Assembly: GCA_048213135.1 (NCBI GenBank)
Contig: PS015078.1
Location: 72,329 to 136,328 of the forward strand
From: Reclinomonas americana ATCC 50394
Lineage: Eukaryota > Jakobida > Jakobea > Jakobida
Direction: 5' to 3'
Length of the DNA stretch: 64,000 nt
The notes below the pieces were generated by a model. The model worked only from the letters and a program-made list of their open reading frames with translations. It had not been told where the DNA came from and ran no database searches. The translations under genes were made by a program, and so were the position numbers. How positions within the stretch are numbered: position 1 is the first letter of the stretch; each line of letters begins with the position of its first letter. Shown here piece by piece: positions 47,076 to 57,538 of the stretch.

Positions 47076-47772
47076 CTCTGTGGGGTGGTACGAGCCGCAA
47101 CTTTGACGCCGTTGTCATCGTCATCCTCTCTGATACCGCGCTCATTGCCGCTCACGCATGAGATTGTCGCACACGAGAACAGGAGCATTGCAAGCAGAAG
47201 GCACAGTGGTGGTGACAGCAGTGGCCAGAGAGCGCTGTCTCGGCAACGGTGCTGGCGCTTCCGTCGCCCTTGTCCGCCGCGTGCGATCAGAGGAGGAGGA
47301 GCGCATGAATGCACTCTCTGCACCCCCATCACAGACATGAACGAGAGAGAGAGAGAGAGAGAGTGATAGCGAGAGGGAGGAGGAGGGCAAGAGCACCACA
47401 GCAAGAGCGTGCGACGAACAAACGCACAAAACTTGCATATTTGGCGCGAAACATTGGAAAATACAGTCCCCATGGATCGTGGCATGGCCTTCGCGGCGAT
47501 GAGTCTGCTGCACCTGCGCGCACACCACCACCACCAACAACAGCAGCAGGAACACAGGCTCTCCAGTCCAACACGTCACAGCGAGGCACATCGAAATATC
47601 GACCTAGCAAATCGCGTCGGTACTACACCTCGACTCCAGCGGCCTCCAAGGTCCGCCGTCGCCGCAGTATGCGAGCTTGGTCCACCACGGCCAGCCGCCG
47701 ACCTCCGGACATGCGACAAATTTCGCCACTCCATTGCGATCAATCGACACTCTGATCACACACTCACGCACC
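47076..47772. promoter_or_regulatory. Divergent promoter region between receptor and G-alpha genes, with E2F-like palindrome
   Basis: About 700 bp separate the two divergent start codons. A GA tract lies at about 47343-47361. At 47440-47451 is TTTGGCGCGAAA, a perfect match to the palindromic E2F/DP consensus. The minus strand from about 47591 also encodes a hydrophobic stretch that could be an alternative signal peptide for the receptor ('PVFLLLLLVVVVCAQ'), which would move its start upstream. Confidence 0.45.
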
Positions 47773-48619
47773 ATGGGAGCTTGCTGTGGAGGCGAGAGCT
47801 CCGCCGGCGATAAGCTGGGACACAGCAACAGCGGCCTCAGCGGTGGCAGTGGCAGCGCCTCGGCCAGCACCGCAAAGTCTGCAGCTGGTGCCGGAGGACC
47901 TGGCCGACCAGACGACATCAAGCTGCTCATGCTTGGTGCGTAGCCACATACATGTGTGTGAGAGATGGGAAGGGAAGGGAGAGAGAGAGCGTGCTCACAA
48001 ACGTGGAAGTGTGAGAGTGTGTGAGCGTCATGGCCCATTCACACACACTCACCGACGCACGCACTTGCACTCGCGCGTCGACGTGAATGACGCACTCACA
48101 CACGCGCGCGCACTTGTACACACTCACACACACGAGATCATGTATGCGTGTTGTGCGTGTGTCTGTTGTGTTGTGTGGAGTTATGTATCACTCACACTCG
48201 CTCTCTCTCTCTCGCACTCTCTCTTTCTCCGCTCAGGCGCTGGCGAGAGTGGCAAGTCGACCTTCTTCAAGCAGATCAAAATCCTCTTTGATGATGGCTA
48301 CAGTCCACAAGAACTCGGCAGATTGAAGGATGTGTTGCGTACACTTATGTTGTTGTTATTCACGCACACACTGTTTCTCGAAACTCACTGCCTGTGTGAA
48401 TGTATGTGCAGCATATTCACGAATGTCATGTGAGTGCGCGCGCGCTCTTGCTCTTGATATCCCTTTCTCCTCTCCTTCTCATTGTTGTTGCAGTCTCAAC
48501 ATGTACATGCTGCTGGGAGCGCTGAAGGTCTTCAAGTTCAACTACGCCATCCCCGACAATGCGGTGAGTGAGCCGCCACACGCACACACGCACACACACA
48601 CACTCTCTCTCTCTCTCTT

Positions 48620-48657
<38 letters not shown>

Positions 48658-49980
48658 ATCTCGCACGCGTGCGCTTGGCATTTGTTCGTCTGCCTCTTAC
48701 ACTCTGTCAGGCGCGAGCCGAGCGAATTCTGCTGTTGGGTGAGAACGAGCAGGTGTGCATTGACCAACCGGAGCTGTTCACTGCGGAGGTGGCGCGTGAC
48801 ATTGAGGAGTTGTGGCGCGATGACGGTGCGCGTGCATGTCATGAGCGTCGCGTCTCCCTTTTTCATGTGCTCAATCTGTTTCTCTCCAGCCATTCAGCGA
48901 GCGTACCAGCGTCGCAATGAGTTCCAGCTGTACGACTCGGCAGCCTAGTTGCGTGCGCATAAAAAGTCAGTCTTCTTCGTCCCTGATTTCTCACTCCTTC
49001 TGCACAGCTTCTTCCAGCACATTCGACGTCTGGCGGCACCCGATTACCGTCCAACCACTGAAGACGTGCTGCGAGTCCGTGTCAAGACCACCGGCATTGT
49101 GGAGGCAGCGGTTCAGTACGACAAGCTACATTTGAAGTTGCGCCGTCGCCGTCGCCGCCGTCGTCGCAGTTGACTCCTTTGGGGGGGTGACGTGCTCACA
49201 CGCCTGGTTGCAGGTTGTACGACGTGGGCGGACAGCGTCCGGAGCGGAGAAAGTGGATCAAGTGCTTCTCTGGCGTCACTGCGCTCCTCTTCTTCGTGGC
49301 CGTCAGCGAGTTGCGTAATTTGCACGTGCGTGTGTGTGTTACGAGAGCAATATCTCATCTCGTGGTGAACCAGGTACGATCAAACGTGCTACGAGGACAA
49401 CGTCACCAACCGCATGGAGGAGAGCCTGCGTCTGTTTGACGAGCATGTCAACGGACAGTGGTTCAACGACACGTTGCGTGATGTGTGGTTGTGAGGTCAA
49501 CTTCGATGCCCCCCCGGCTGCTCACATTCTTGCGCTCGATCCTCCTCCACACAGGCCGGTGATTCTGTTCCTGAACAAGCAGGATCTGTTCCGCGAGAAG
49601 ATCAAGCACTCCGATCTCACGCGCTACTTCCCCGACTACCGCTGTGCGTGAGCTCTCGTGTTGCCATTCGTGTAATGCTTTGCTGTCTCACACGCAGTTG
49701 TTGCAGCGACGGCACCCGCTGGTTCACCCGAGTTCCTCGACAGTGCCGTCAAGTTCGTCGCGGAAAAGTTCCGCCGTCTCAACAGAAACCCAGACCGTGT
49801 GATATACACGTATCCCATGTGCGCCACTGACACGGATAATATGAAGTTGCGTGTTGGTGGAAACCGCGTTGTGAGTTGCCTGCAGTCTCACCCCTCACTG
49901 CCGACACCCACAGGCAAGTCATGGAGTTTGTGAAGGATATTCTGCTCGAGACGCAGCGACGGAACACGAGCGGTCACTAG
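47773..49980 (+). CDS. Heterotrimeric G-protein alpha subunit
   Basis: A complete, intron-rich G-alpha. The N-terminus '[10 protein letters not shown]' has a myristoylation glycine and palmitoylation cysteines, followed by a Gly/Ser-rich insert. The G1 loop '[19 protein letters not shown]' is split by an intron after 'LMLG'. The helical domain follows (for example '[19 protein letters not shown]'). Switch I is '[16 protein letters not shown]' with the catalytic Arg. G3/switch II is '[18 protein letters not shown]' with the catalytic Gln. G4 is '[15 protein letters not shown]' (NKQD). G5 is in '[11 protein letters not shown]'. The C-terminus '[16 protein letters not shown]' has no cysteine at position -4, so it lacks the classical pertussis-toxin site. 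The stop is 49978-49980. All nucleotide-binding elements are intact. Its receptor is unknown; the neighbouring gene encodes a GPS receptor. Confidence 0.95.
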
Positions 49981-50247
49981 GTTGTCTTTTCCTTTCTTTT
50001 TTGTTTCCTTTTTCTTTCCCTCCCCCTCCTGCTGCATTCTGTTTGGCAAGAGTTGTGTGTCGCGTTGCTGCTGCGTTTTTGTCTCTTTGTGTCCTCTCCG
50101 TGGCCGCCTTGGATGGCTTGGGTACCCCGCAACTGTTTCTACCCCCCTTCTGCTTTGTTTTACGATGCGTGCGTATAGCCTCTTTATACATGATCTGCAA
50201 ACCATCGAGTCGTGCTGCCCTTGTCGGTGTTTCCATTCATTTTCTAT
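49981..50247. other. Convergent 3' spacer
   Basis: 267 bp between the convergent stops of G-alpha and MOCOS. The start is T-rich (ttttcctttcttttttgttt), then the sequence is unremarkable. It probably holds the 3' UTRs of both genes. No gene is seen. Confidence 0.6.
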
Positions 50248-53200
50248 TTACTCAGGCTCATCCACATACACAGCCTCCCCGCACTGTAGGGTGACGGGCG
50301 GTGCATCCGCCGCAGTCGCCGTCTCCATGCGCAACAGCATGCCGAACACCACGCCTCCCTGTTGATTCGTTAGCAGCAACTCTCACGTCAAGCAAGCAAT
50401 CGAGCGATGAAAGTGGGAGCTCACCGACCGCGTCCGGCGGAACGTGGCCAGAGTGCGCAGCGGCTCAGCTTCGCCGATACCGGTGCGTTGATCGATGCAC
50501 ACCATGGAACACCGATTGCAGTGGCCCGTGACCTGCAATGACCGACATTTTAAGAAGAATAAGGTGAAAGAAGACGCAACACACGAGCCACTCGACTCAA
50601 AAACCCCCCACCGATAACGTGCACGCGCCATTGCCAACGCGCACGTGCTTCCAGTGATCCTCCGCAAACGCGTCCTCATCGCTGCTGTCCACCACGAGAT
50701 TCGGTCGAAATCTGTCGACCAGTGTCGATGCGTCGAGCCGCGAGCTCGGCGGCAGCAGCTCCGCCAGACGCCGCAACGACGGCATGGTGACCAACAAAAA
50801 CTGGCCTTCGTTGACGAAACTCACCCGCGAGTTGCCAGCCTCGCCAGTCCCATCTGATTTGCGCTCACGAAGTCGGCGATCCATCGACGGCGGCTTGCGA
50901 CAGAGGCCGCAATCGTGTTGAAGCACGCGCTGGAACCACTCATTGACCTTGGCGTCATACATAAGCCCCTCGCAGCGCGCTCCACACACACGCAGTGGCA
51001 TGTGATCCTCGGTGGGATACTCATCCAGTGAAAGCACCAACGCCTCATCGTCGTCGTCGCCATCACCGCGAAACCGCAGGCGCAGGGTACGTGTCGTCAG
51101 ATCCACTCGAGGCTCAATGAACGCCATCTGCGGTATCTGTGGCGACGATCATCTTCGTCAGCACATGCTCTCGACAAGCAAGCTGCCCGCGCGCACGCGA
51201 CTCACTCTTTTCTGAGTCAGTGCCACACCCGTCGGCAGATCCACCACCGTCCACTCGCGATCAAACTCGAATCCTGTCCCCGGTCACGCCGGTTCAGCGA
51301 CACCGAGACAACATACACACACACACACGCACTCTCCGCTGTACTCACCAGTGTCGCACAGAGGCCACGACGACACGTGCATGCCGGCACACGATTTGAT
51401 GGGATACACAATCATGTCCACCAAAGTCGCGGTGACACCGGGTCGACGCACACACGCTGCGTCGTCTTGCGAGGGTGCCCACGGTGCACTAACGTAGTGA
51501 TCGCGAACAAAAGCAAATACGCGCTGTGCACATGATGGAGGTTATGCAAACAAACGAAAGAAGAGTGGTCGGCCGGCTGTTGTGCAAACTCACCTCCACA
51601 TCTGTCTCACGACTCATGTAACCAAATGAAACGCGAATAGATCCAGTGAACTTGCCACCCATGACATCGTGAGCGTCCCAGCAGACGTGTCCACTCTGCA
51701 CAAACCACAAACAGCATGAGGAGAGGCACGTTGACAGGATTCTCGCTGCGGTGATCATGCGCACTTCATAGTTCCGGCGCACATCACTGGCCGACAGACC
51801 GAGGTAGTGTTGGCACGCACCGGGGTTGCAAAAACAGCCCGTCTGCTCATCCCACCATCGCACATCAGCCACCGTCGTAGCCAGAACCAAGGATGGCTTC
51901 ACGCAACTCGCAGCGCAATCCTCATCATGCTGGCCAACTCCTCCACCGCAGAAAAGCCAATCGGCGAGCCGTCGGGAGCAAACAGATTGAAGTTGACGAC
52001 GCCACCTTGCAATGCCGAGTCGTGCAGATGATGCTTGCCGTAGAATTCGCACACTGGACGGCCATTGGCGTGGCGAAGCGCAGCAAGACGGGCGTGCAGG
52101 CTGTGCGCCAGGCTCCACGTGTGCTCCGCAATGTGCCGCATGCCGACGGATTGCAACAGGTCGAGTCCACACTGCACTCCACCAACAACTGCCTGGTAAT
52201 TCAACGTACCATCCTACATGGAAGAGCGCGCGCACCACAAGTGAGGGTGAGAGTGGGGATGGGCAACGAAAAGTTCGTGTGCGTCACCTCTAGTTGCTCG
52301 GAAACCTCCTTGCGCAATTCCCGGAAGGGTTCCGTGGCCGCCGACGCAGCCACAGTGCCGCCACCGAAATAGCGCTTGCGCAGAATAGATGCCGATGCTG
52401 CACCGAGGCAAAACAAAACTCTATGAGTATCCATCCACACGCATCCACCACTCTCGCGCATGGCACGCACATCGTTTGATCAACAACGCTCCGAGTCCAC
52501 TCGGAAACCCAAACATCTTGTAAAACGAGATGGCAATGAAGTCGGCCTGATTGGCTGGCACCGACAGGTCGAGCGCGTTGCACTGCACGAACTTGGAGGC
52601 ATCGAGACACACGAACCACTCTCTGCGACGAGACGATGGTGAGTGACTGCCGACGAAGCAACGAGACTCATCACTGACACAACTTGGCGGCATCCAATGC
52701 GCCCGACTTGATCGCTGCGATCCACTTGCCCAGTGGGTACTTGACGCCCGTGGCATTGCACTCGGGTGGGTACACAAAGAGAGCCCGCGGCCGCTCGGTC
52801 GACAATGTGGCGGCTTGCGGATCTTTGTTGCCACCACATCGACACTCCACTTCGTCCTCCGTCAGGCACTGCACAGCACTGCCGTGCTCCATGGCAAACC
52901 TGCTCCACCCCGTTGCGTCAAAAGCACTGCGCGCAATACCAGCAAACCCCCCTCAGAGCACGCAACTCACGAATGCCCAGTGCCGAGTTGTGACACTGCA
53001 GCAGGTACGCAAAGACGCTTGTCGATTCCCACGGGAACAACTCGCCGACCTGCAGGCGCCCTCATTGAGTGAGTCACGCACACACAGAGAGAGGTCGACG
53101 ACACTCTCACTCAGTGCACACCATCTTGAGCGAGGCCGTGGCACCACTGGTGAACACCACCGCGTACTCGGAGCGATCGGTGCCAAAGAAGCGCAACACT

Positions 53201-53435
53201 GCATCGCGCACTGACTGCACAGTGCGATGCAGTTGGCGGGCGCCTGCATGCTGCGAGTCTGCGATTGCTCATTGTGAGGAAGAGGTGGCGGAGAGGAGGA
53301 AGAGAGAGGGAGAAAGAAGCGCAACGTGGATTGGAGGAACAAGCCAGCTTTTCCTCGAGCATCACACGACTGAAATGGTCGATCTGTCGCCGCGCAAAGC
53401 GAGTGGCACCAGCGTGGTCGACATAGGTGCTCTCT
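50248..53435 (-). CDS. MOCOS: Molybdenum cofactor sulfurase (MOCOS), N-terminus lost in gap
   Basis: MOCOS sulfurates the molybdenum cofactor to activate xanthine dehydrogenase and aldehyde oxidase. The N-terminal cysteine-desulfurase-like part reads '[15 protein letters not shown]' (next to the gap), '[20 protein letters not shown]', '[20 protein letters not shown]' and '[12 protein letters not shown]'. The PLP-lysine motif is '[19 protein letters not shown]'. The active-site cysteine loop is '[16 protein letters not shown]', and '[20 protein letters not shown]' follows. The C-terminal MOSC domain has '[19 protein letters not shown]', '[19 protein letters not shown]', 'RFRPNLVVD' and '[15 protein letters not shown]'. 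It ends 'AVYVDEPE' with the stop at 50248-50250. Both catalytic modules appear intact. The first exon lies in the gap 53436-53661. Introns are frequent and short. Confidence 0.92.
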
Positions 53436-53661
53436 NNNNNNNNNNNNNNNNNNNNNNNNNNNNNNNNNNNNNNNNNNNNNNNNNNNNNNNNNNNNNNNNN
53501 NNNNNNNNNNNNNNNNNNNNNNNNNNNNNNNNNNNNNNNNNNNNNNNNNNNNNNNNNNNNNNNNNNNNNNNNNNNNNNNNNNNNNNNNNNNNNNNNNNNN
53601 NNNNNNNNNNNNNNNNNNNNNNNNNNNNNNNNNNNNNNNNNNNNNNNNNNNNNNNNNNNNN
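53436..53661. other. Assembly gap holding the MOCOS start
   Basis: 226 N. It must contain the first codons of MOCOS (minus strand) and, if the order is right, the 5' part of the plus-strand gene ending at 53934. So little room suggests the true gap is larger or a very short gene. Confidence 0.95.
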
Positions 53662-53934
53662 CGCCGGCTGACCAACAAGCCCATTGTGCGCCGACGATAC
53701 TACGTCAACGGCATCAAGAAGTACGAGACCGGCTCCAAGGGCGCCGACGACTACACGGCCACCGACAGCGGCCGCAGTGCTGCGTCCGGATCGACCGCCG
53801 ACGTCGACGTCGAAGGCGATGGCGAAGGCGATGGCGACGACGGCGTGGACTTTGCAGCGGCTGCTGTACTCGCTGCCGGTGTAGATTTTGACCTGCTCTC
53901 CCTCGGCTCGTTTGACGGCGGAGAGGAGGACTAG
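53662..53934 (+). CDS. C-terminal fragment of an unidentified acidic-tailed protein
   Basis: An open frame runs straight out of the gap and stops at 53932-53934. It begins 'RRLTNKPIVRRRYYVNGIKK', a basic, possibly folded segment. It ends in an acidic and alanine-rich tail with 'GDGEGDGDDGVDF', 'AAAAVLAAG' and 'SFDGGEED'. I do not recognise the family. There is no candidate start codon consistent with a full protein in the visible sequence, so the gene begins in or beyond the gap. Confidence 0.45.
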   Translation, partial: RRLTNKPIVRRRYYVNGIKKYETGSKGADDYTATDSGRSAASGSTADVDVEGDGEGDGDDGVDFAAAAVLAAGVDFDLLSLGSFDGGEED

Positions 53935-54039
53935 CCGGGCCGAGTTCGTGTCGAGAGAGAAATTAAAAGAAAAAGACTTGCGTTCTCTGTCATCGTCCTT
54001 GTTGCGAGACGGAGGAGGAACGAAGAGAAGAGTGCATCC

Positions 54040-55360
54040 ATGTACCCACCAGAGGTGCAGGCAGTCATCGATCAGCTCTTCCCTCCAGAGCTCGAAGATG
54101 CAGGTGCGATCGCTGTCTCTCGTTTCTCCGATTCTCTCTCTCTCTCTTACGCACACACNNNNNNNNNNNNNNNNNNNNNNNNNNNNNNNNNNNNNNNNNN
54201 NNNNNNNNNNNNNNNNNNNNNNNNNNNNNNNNNNNNNNNNNNNNNNNNNNNNNNNNNNNNNNNNNNNNNNNNNNNNNNNNNNNNNNNNNNNNNNNNNNNN
54301 NNNNNNNNNNNNNNNNNNNNNNNNNNNNNNNNNNNNNNNNNNNNNNNNNNNNNNNNNNNNNNNNNNNNNNNNNNNNNNNNNNNNNNNNNNNNNNNNNNNG
54401 GCGAGCCACGCCATTGTCGGCACGAGGCGACTACAGCATTGCGAGTACCAACACAGTTGCGAAAGTACTGCCGCACTCTAGACGTGTTCCTTGCTGCTCA
54501 CATCCCGCCCCTGTTTTCGCAGTCACGATTCACTCCCCGCGGCGTCAGCTCCGCCGACCATCCACCGGACATGTCGCTCAGCGATTTCATGACGTTGCGA
54601 CGACAACGCAAACCCGGCTTGCCGCCAGAGGCCTCCCCGCGACGAACAAGGCGGTCGTCTGGTGTGGGCACGAGTGTCGGCAGCAGCGGAACGACGCCCA
54701 TGTCGCGCCGAGCAGCGTCCTCCAAGTCACCACTACGCGCTGCCGCCTCCGCCGCCGCCACGGCCAGCGCCGCCGCCGTTGCGAATCAGTCGCCAGGTCG
54801 TCAGAATTCAGCCTCGCCACGGAGACCCGAGTGGTCGATGCAGCGTGATTTGCCGCTGTCCCCCTGTGGCATGACTCCAAAACCGTCGGCACAGGATCGA
54901 AAGCGCTCGTCGCGTCCTCGCGTTGCGTTCGCCTGCCACGCTTCTTGCTCCCACTTGCTCTGTCGTGTGTGGACTCACGCCTTCTTTCTCTTTCTCGACA
55001 CAGTCTTTTAGCGCGCAGCGAATGACGCCACGACAAGTGAATGCGGTGGGTGCCGACGGAGCGGTGATGGTGGTACCAGCGGTGGCCAATGGCAGTGGTA
55101 CACATCGCAGCGGTATCAGCAGCAGTGGAAGCAGCACAACCGGCCGTGATCGCTCACCGCCACCCGGCTCGTCGTCCGGCGTCTCGTCCACTGCTGGCGG
55201 CAGTGGTCTGTCGATTCTGACCGACGGCCTGGTCGCCGCCCCCGGCCACAGACACGAGGTGCTGCCGGCGTCGGGGAATGTCACCACCGAGGACGGCAAG
55301 GTGTTGGAGCGCCAGTTCTTTGATCCGCGGCGTTTCGACCTGACGTCGCCAACGCGACAG
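54040..55360 (+). CDS. Unidentified Ser/Ala/Pro-rich protein, interrupted by gaps
   Basis: The likely start at 54040 encodes 'MYPPEVQAVIDQLFPPELED' before an intron or the gap at 54159-54399. After the gap one exon gives 'SARGDYSIASTNTVAKVL' and a next exon starts near 54525 with 'SRFTPRGVSSADHPPDMSLS'. A basic, Ser/Ala-rich stretch follows ('SKSPLRAAASAAATASAAA'). An intron (about 54925-55005) leads to 'SFSAQRMTPRQVNAVGADGA' and, before the 55361 gap, 'FFDPRRFDLTSPTRQ'. The first 20 residues and 'FFDPRRF' look like short conserved motifs, but no family was identified. The 3' end is missing. Confidence 0.4.
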
Positions 55361-55380
55361 NNNNNNNNNNNNNNNNNNNN
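55361..55380. other. 20-N gap between two truncated, oppositely oriented genes
   Basis: Both the plus-strand gene to the left and the minus-strand gene to the right run into this gap without a stop codon. Two convergent genes cannot both finish within 20 bp unless real sequence is missing or one contig is misplaced. Confidence 0.95.
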
Positions 55381-56193
55381 TGGAGCGCGGTGTCATGGCG
55401 CGAGGCGTGCCGGGATTGTCGCCGAGGTTGAGTAGCGGCACGGCCGAGTCTGGGCGGCTGACACTGTTGCGGAGCGACGAGTTGGAGCGCGCCGTCAGCG
55501 GCCGCGACGGCCCCGGAGAATACGACACACGCGGGTCCTCGCCGGGAGCGGGTCCATACAAGCGTCGCGTGGCCGATGAGCGATACGACACCGCATCATC
55601 CATAAAATTGGTGAACGAGCGTTGCGTCGAGGCTCCACTGCCCGACGAGCGTGGCGTCGACGACGCCGCCACCGGGTGCGGACGCGGACCTGGAGACTTT
55701 CGCGCACGTCGCATAGGCGACGACGATTGCGGCGTCGGCTGCGTCACTCCCTTGTAGGTCAGCGGTCGCTCATCAATCGGCAACACACGCGGATCCTGAT
55801 ACGTGCGCAGCGTCGACGATCCAAACGCCGTGGTGGCCTGCGGTCGCCTGCTGACCGCCGACGCAGACGACACTGAGGACGCTCCTGTGGTCGATCCCGT
55901 CGATCCCAGTGGCGTGGTGCTCCCGTGCAGCACACGTTGTTGGCGGGCGATCTCCTCGGTCTCGCCGAGCACCACCGAGGAGATGTACTCGTTGAGATCG
56001 TCGGCCACTGGGCGCACTGCCAGCTCATACGTCATGCGTGAGGAGGAGCCAAAGGCCGCAGTGGGTCGCCGTGCACGCGATGAGCCTGTTGTGGAGTGGG
56101 GATGCGTGAGCGTGCCGCGACAGAGCAAGAGAGAGACTGGAGAGAGAAAACGTAACGTGCGGGCGACTTGGACGACCGCTGAAGGCCCATCAT
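55381..56193 (-). CDS. Unidentified repeat protein with FGSS and PGP-type motifs, 3' truncated
   Basis: The start at 56193 gives 'MMGLQRSSKSPA'. A 70-bp intron leads to one long exon beginning near 56084. Two copies of a short motif occur: 'TAAFGSSSRMTYELAVRP' and 'TTAFGSSTLRTYQDPRVLP'. Between them is 'DDLNEYISSVVLGETEEIAR'. Farther on are 'SFTNFMDDAVSYRSSATRRL', 'GEDPRVSYSPGPSRPL' and 'NLGDNPGTPRAMTPRS', and then the gap. The FG-x-R...P-G-P spacing vaguely recalls SHIPPO/PG-rich microtubule-inner-protein repeats of flagella, but this is only a suggestion. Basic, Ser/Pro-rich composition. Confidence 0.45.
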
Positions 56194-57453
56194 GGTGTGC
56201 GTTGGTGCGTGGGAGAGAGTGTGTGTCACACGCGCGCAGTGTCTTGTTCGACAGAGGTGGCGACGAGCGCTGTGTGCCAACAACAACAAAAACGCGTGCC
56301 ACCAAACGAATTTCCGTTTTGAGAGTTGCCCGTGTCATGCATAATAACAAACTGGTGCTTGTATTTGCTGTGCGCCATGAGTGGTGTGGGGTGGGGCGTG
56401 TGGAANNNNNNNNNNNNNNNNNNNNNNNNNNNNNNNNNNNNNNNNNNNNNNNNNNNNNNNNNNNNNNNNNNNNNNNNNNNNNNNNNNNNNNNNNNNNNNN
56501 NNNNNNNNNNNNNNNNNNNNNNNNNNNNNNNNNNNNNNNNNNNNNNNNNNNNNNNNNNNNNNNNNNNNNNNNNNNNNNNNNNNNNNNNNNNNNNNNNNNN
56601 NNNNNNNNNNNNNNNNNNNNNNNNNNNNNNNNNNNNNNNNNNNNNNNNNNNNNNNNNNNNNNNNNNNNNNNNNNNNNNNNNNNNNNNNNNNNNNNNNNNN
56701 NNNNNNNNNNNNNNNNNNNNNNNNNNNNNNNNNNNNNNNNNNNNNNNNNNNNNNNNNNNNNNNNNNNNNNNNNNNNNNNNNNNNNNNNNNNNNNNNNNNN
56801 NNNNNNNNNNNNNNNNNNNNNNNNNNNNNNNNNNNNNNNNNNNNNNNNNNNNNNNNNNNNNNNNNNNNNNNNNNNNNNNNNNNNNNNNNNNNNNNNNNNN
56901 NNNNNNNNNNNNNNNNNNNNNNNNNNNNNNNNNNNNNNNNNNNNNNNNNNNNNNNNNNNNNNNNNNNNNNNNNNNNNNNTGATGCAGTGGGTGCAGAGAA
57001 GAAGCGTGTGAGGGAGAATGCGAAGTTCGCGCCAAGTCGATATCGATATCGACTTTTTTAAGCAAGCACATCCAGGGCTGGCGGGTTGCAGGGTAGGAAC
57101 GTGGTGGAACATGGCATCGTTGGCAGCAGTGGCAGCAGCAGCGTCGATGTCAGGAATGGATCGAATATCGCAATCCGGACAGCAATGCGACAACTCTGCT
57201 CTGCTCTGCTCCTGCGTCTCTCTCTCTCGCTCTCTCATGTGCAAGCAAGCGCATGCATCGCCTGCTCTCCGAAGACTCCACAGAGGTGTCAACTTGCACA
57301 CCACGCCGCGGCATGCAATCTTCGCCGGCGCCGGAAATCGGGCAGTGACGATTCGAGAAAGAACCACCACCCGCGCACCGCTCTTCCCACCACACCGCCA
57401 CCGCCACTGCCCGTTTTGTCGTTTCTCAGTGCACCAGCGGGCGGGGGGCGCGC

Positions 57454-57484
<31 letters not shown>

Positions 57485-57538
57485 TCCATCCCGGCACATG
57501 TACACATCTCACTCACTCACTCGGACAACTGAGGAAAT
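56194..57538. promoter_or_regulatory. Divergent spacer with a large gap and an 18-bp palindrome
   Basis: The region upstream of two divergent low-complexity genes. It contains a 574-N gap (56406-56979). A TTCGCGCC element at about 57026-57033 resembles E2F, and an 18-bp perfect palindrome, GTCGATATCGATATCGAC, lies at 57036-57053. A CA tract is at about 57459-57483. No coding sequence with family support was found, although frames stay open by composition. Confidence 0.45.

Noticed and set aside
54040-54105. Axonemal dynein light chain p28 (DNALI1)
   Set aside because: 'VIDQLFPPELED' superficially recalls the p28 'LPPREW' motif, but the key Arg-Glu-Trp is missing and the rest of the protein does not match.
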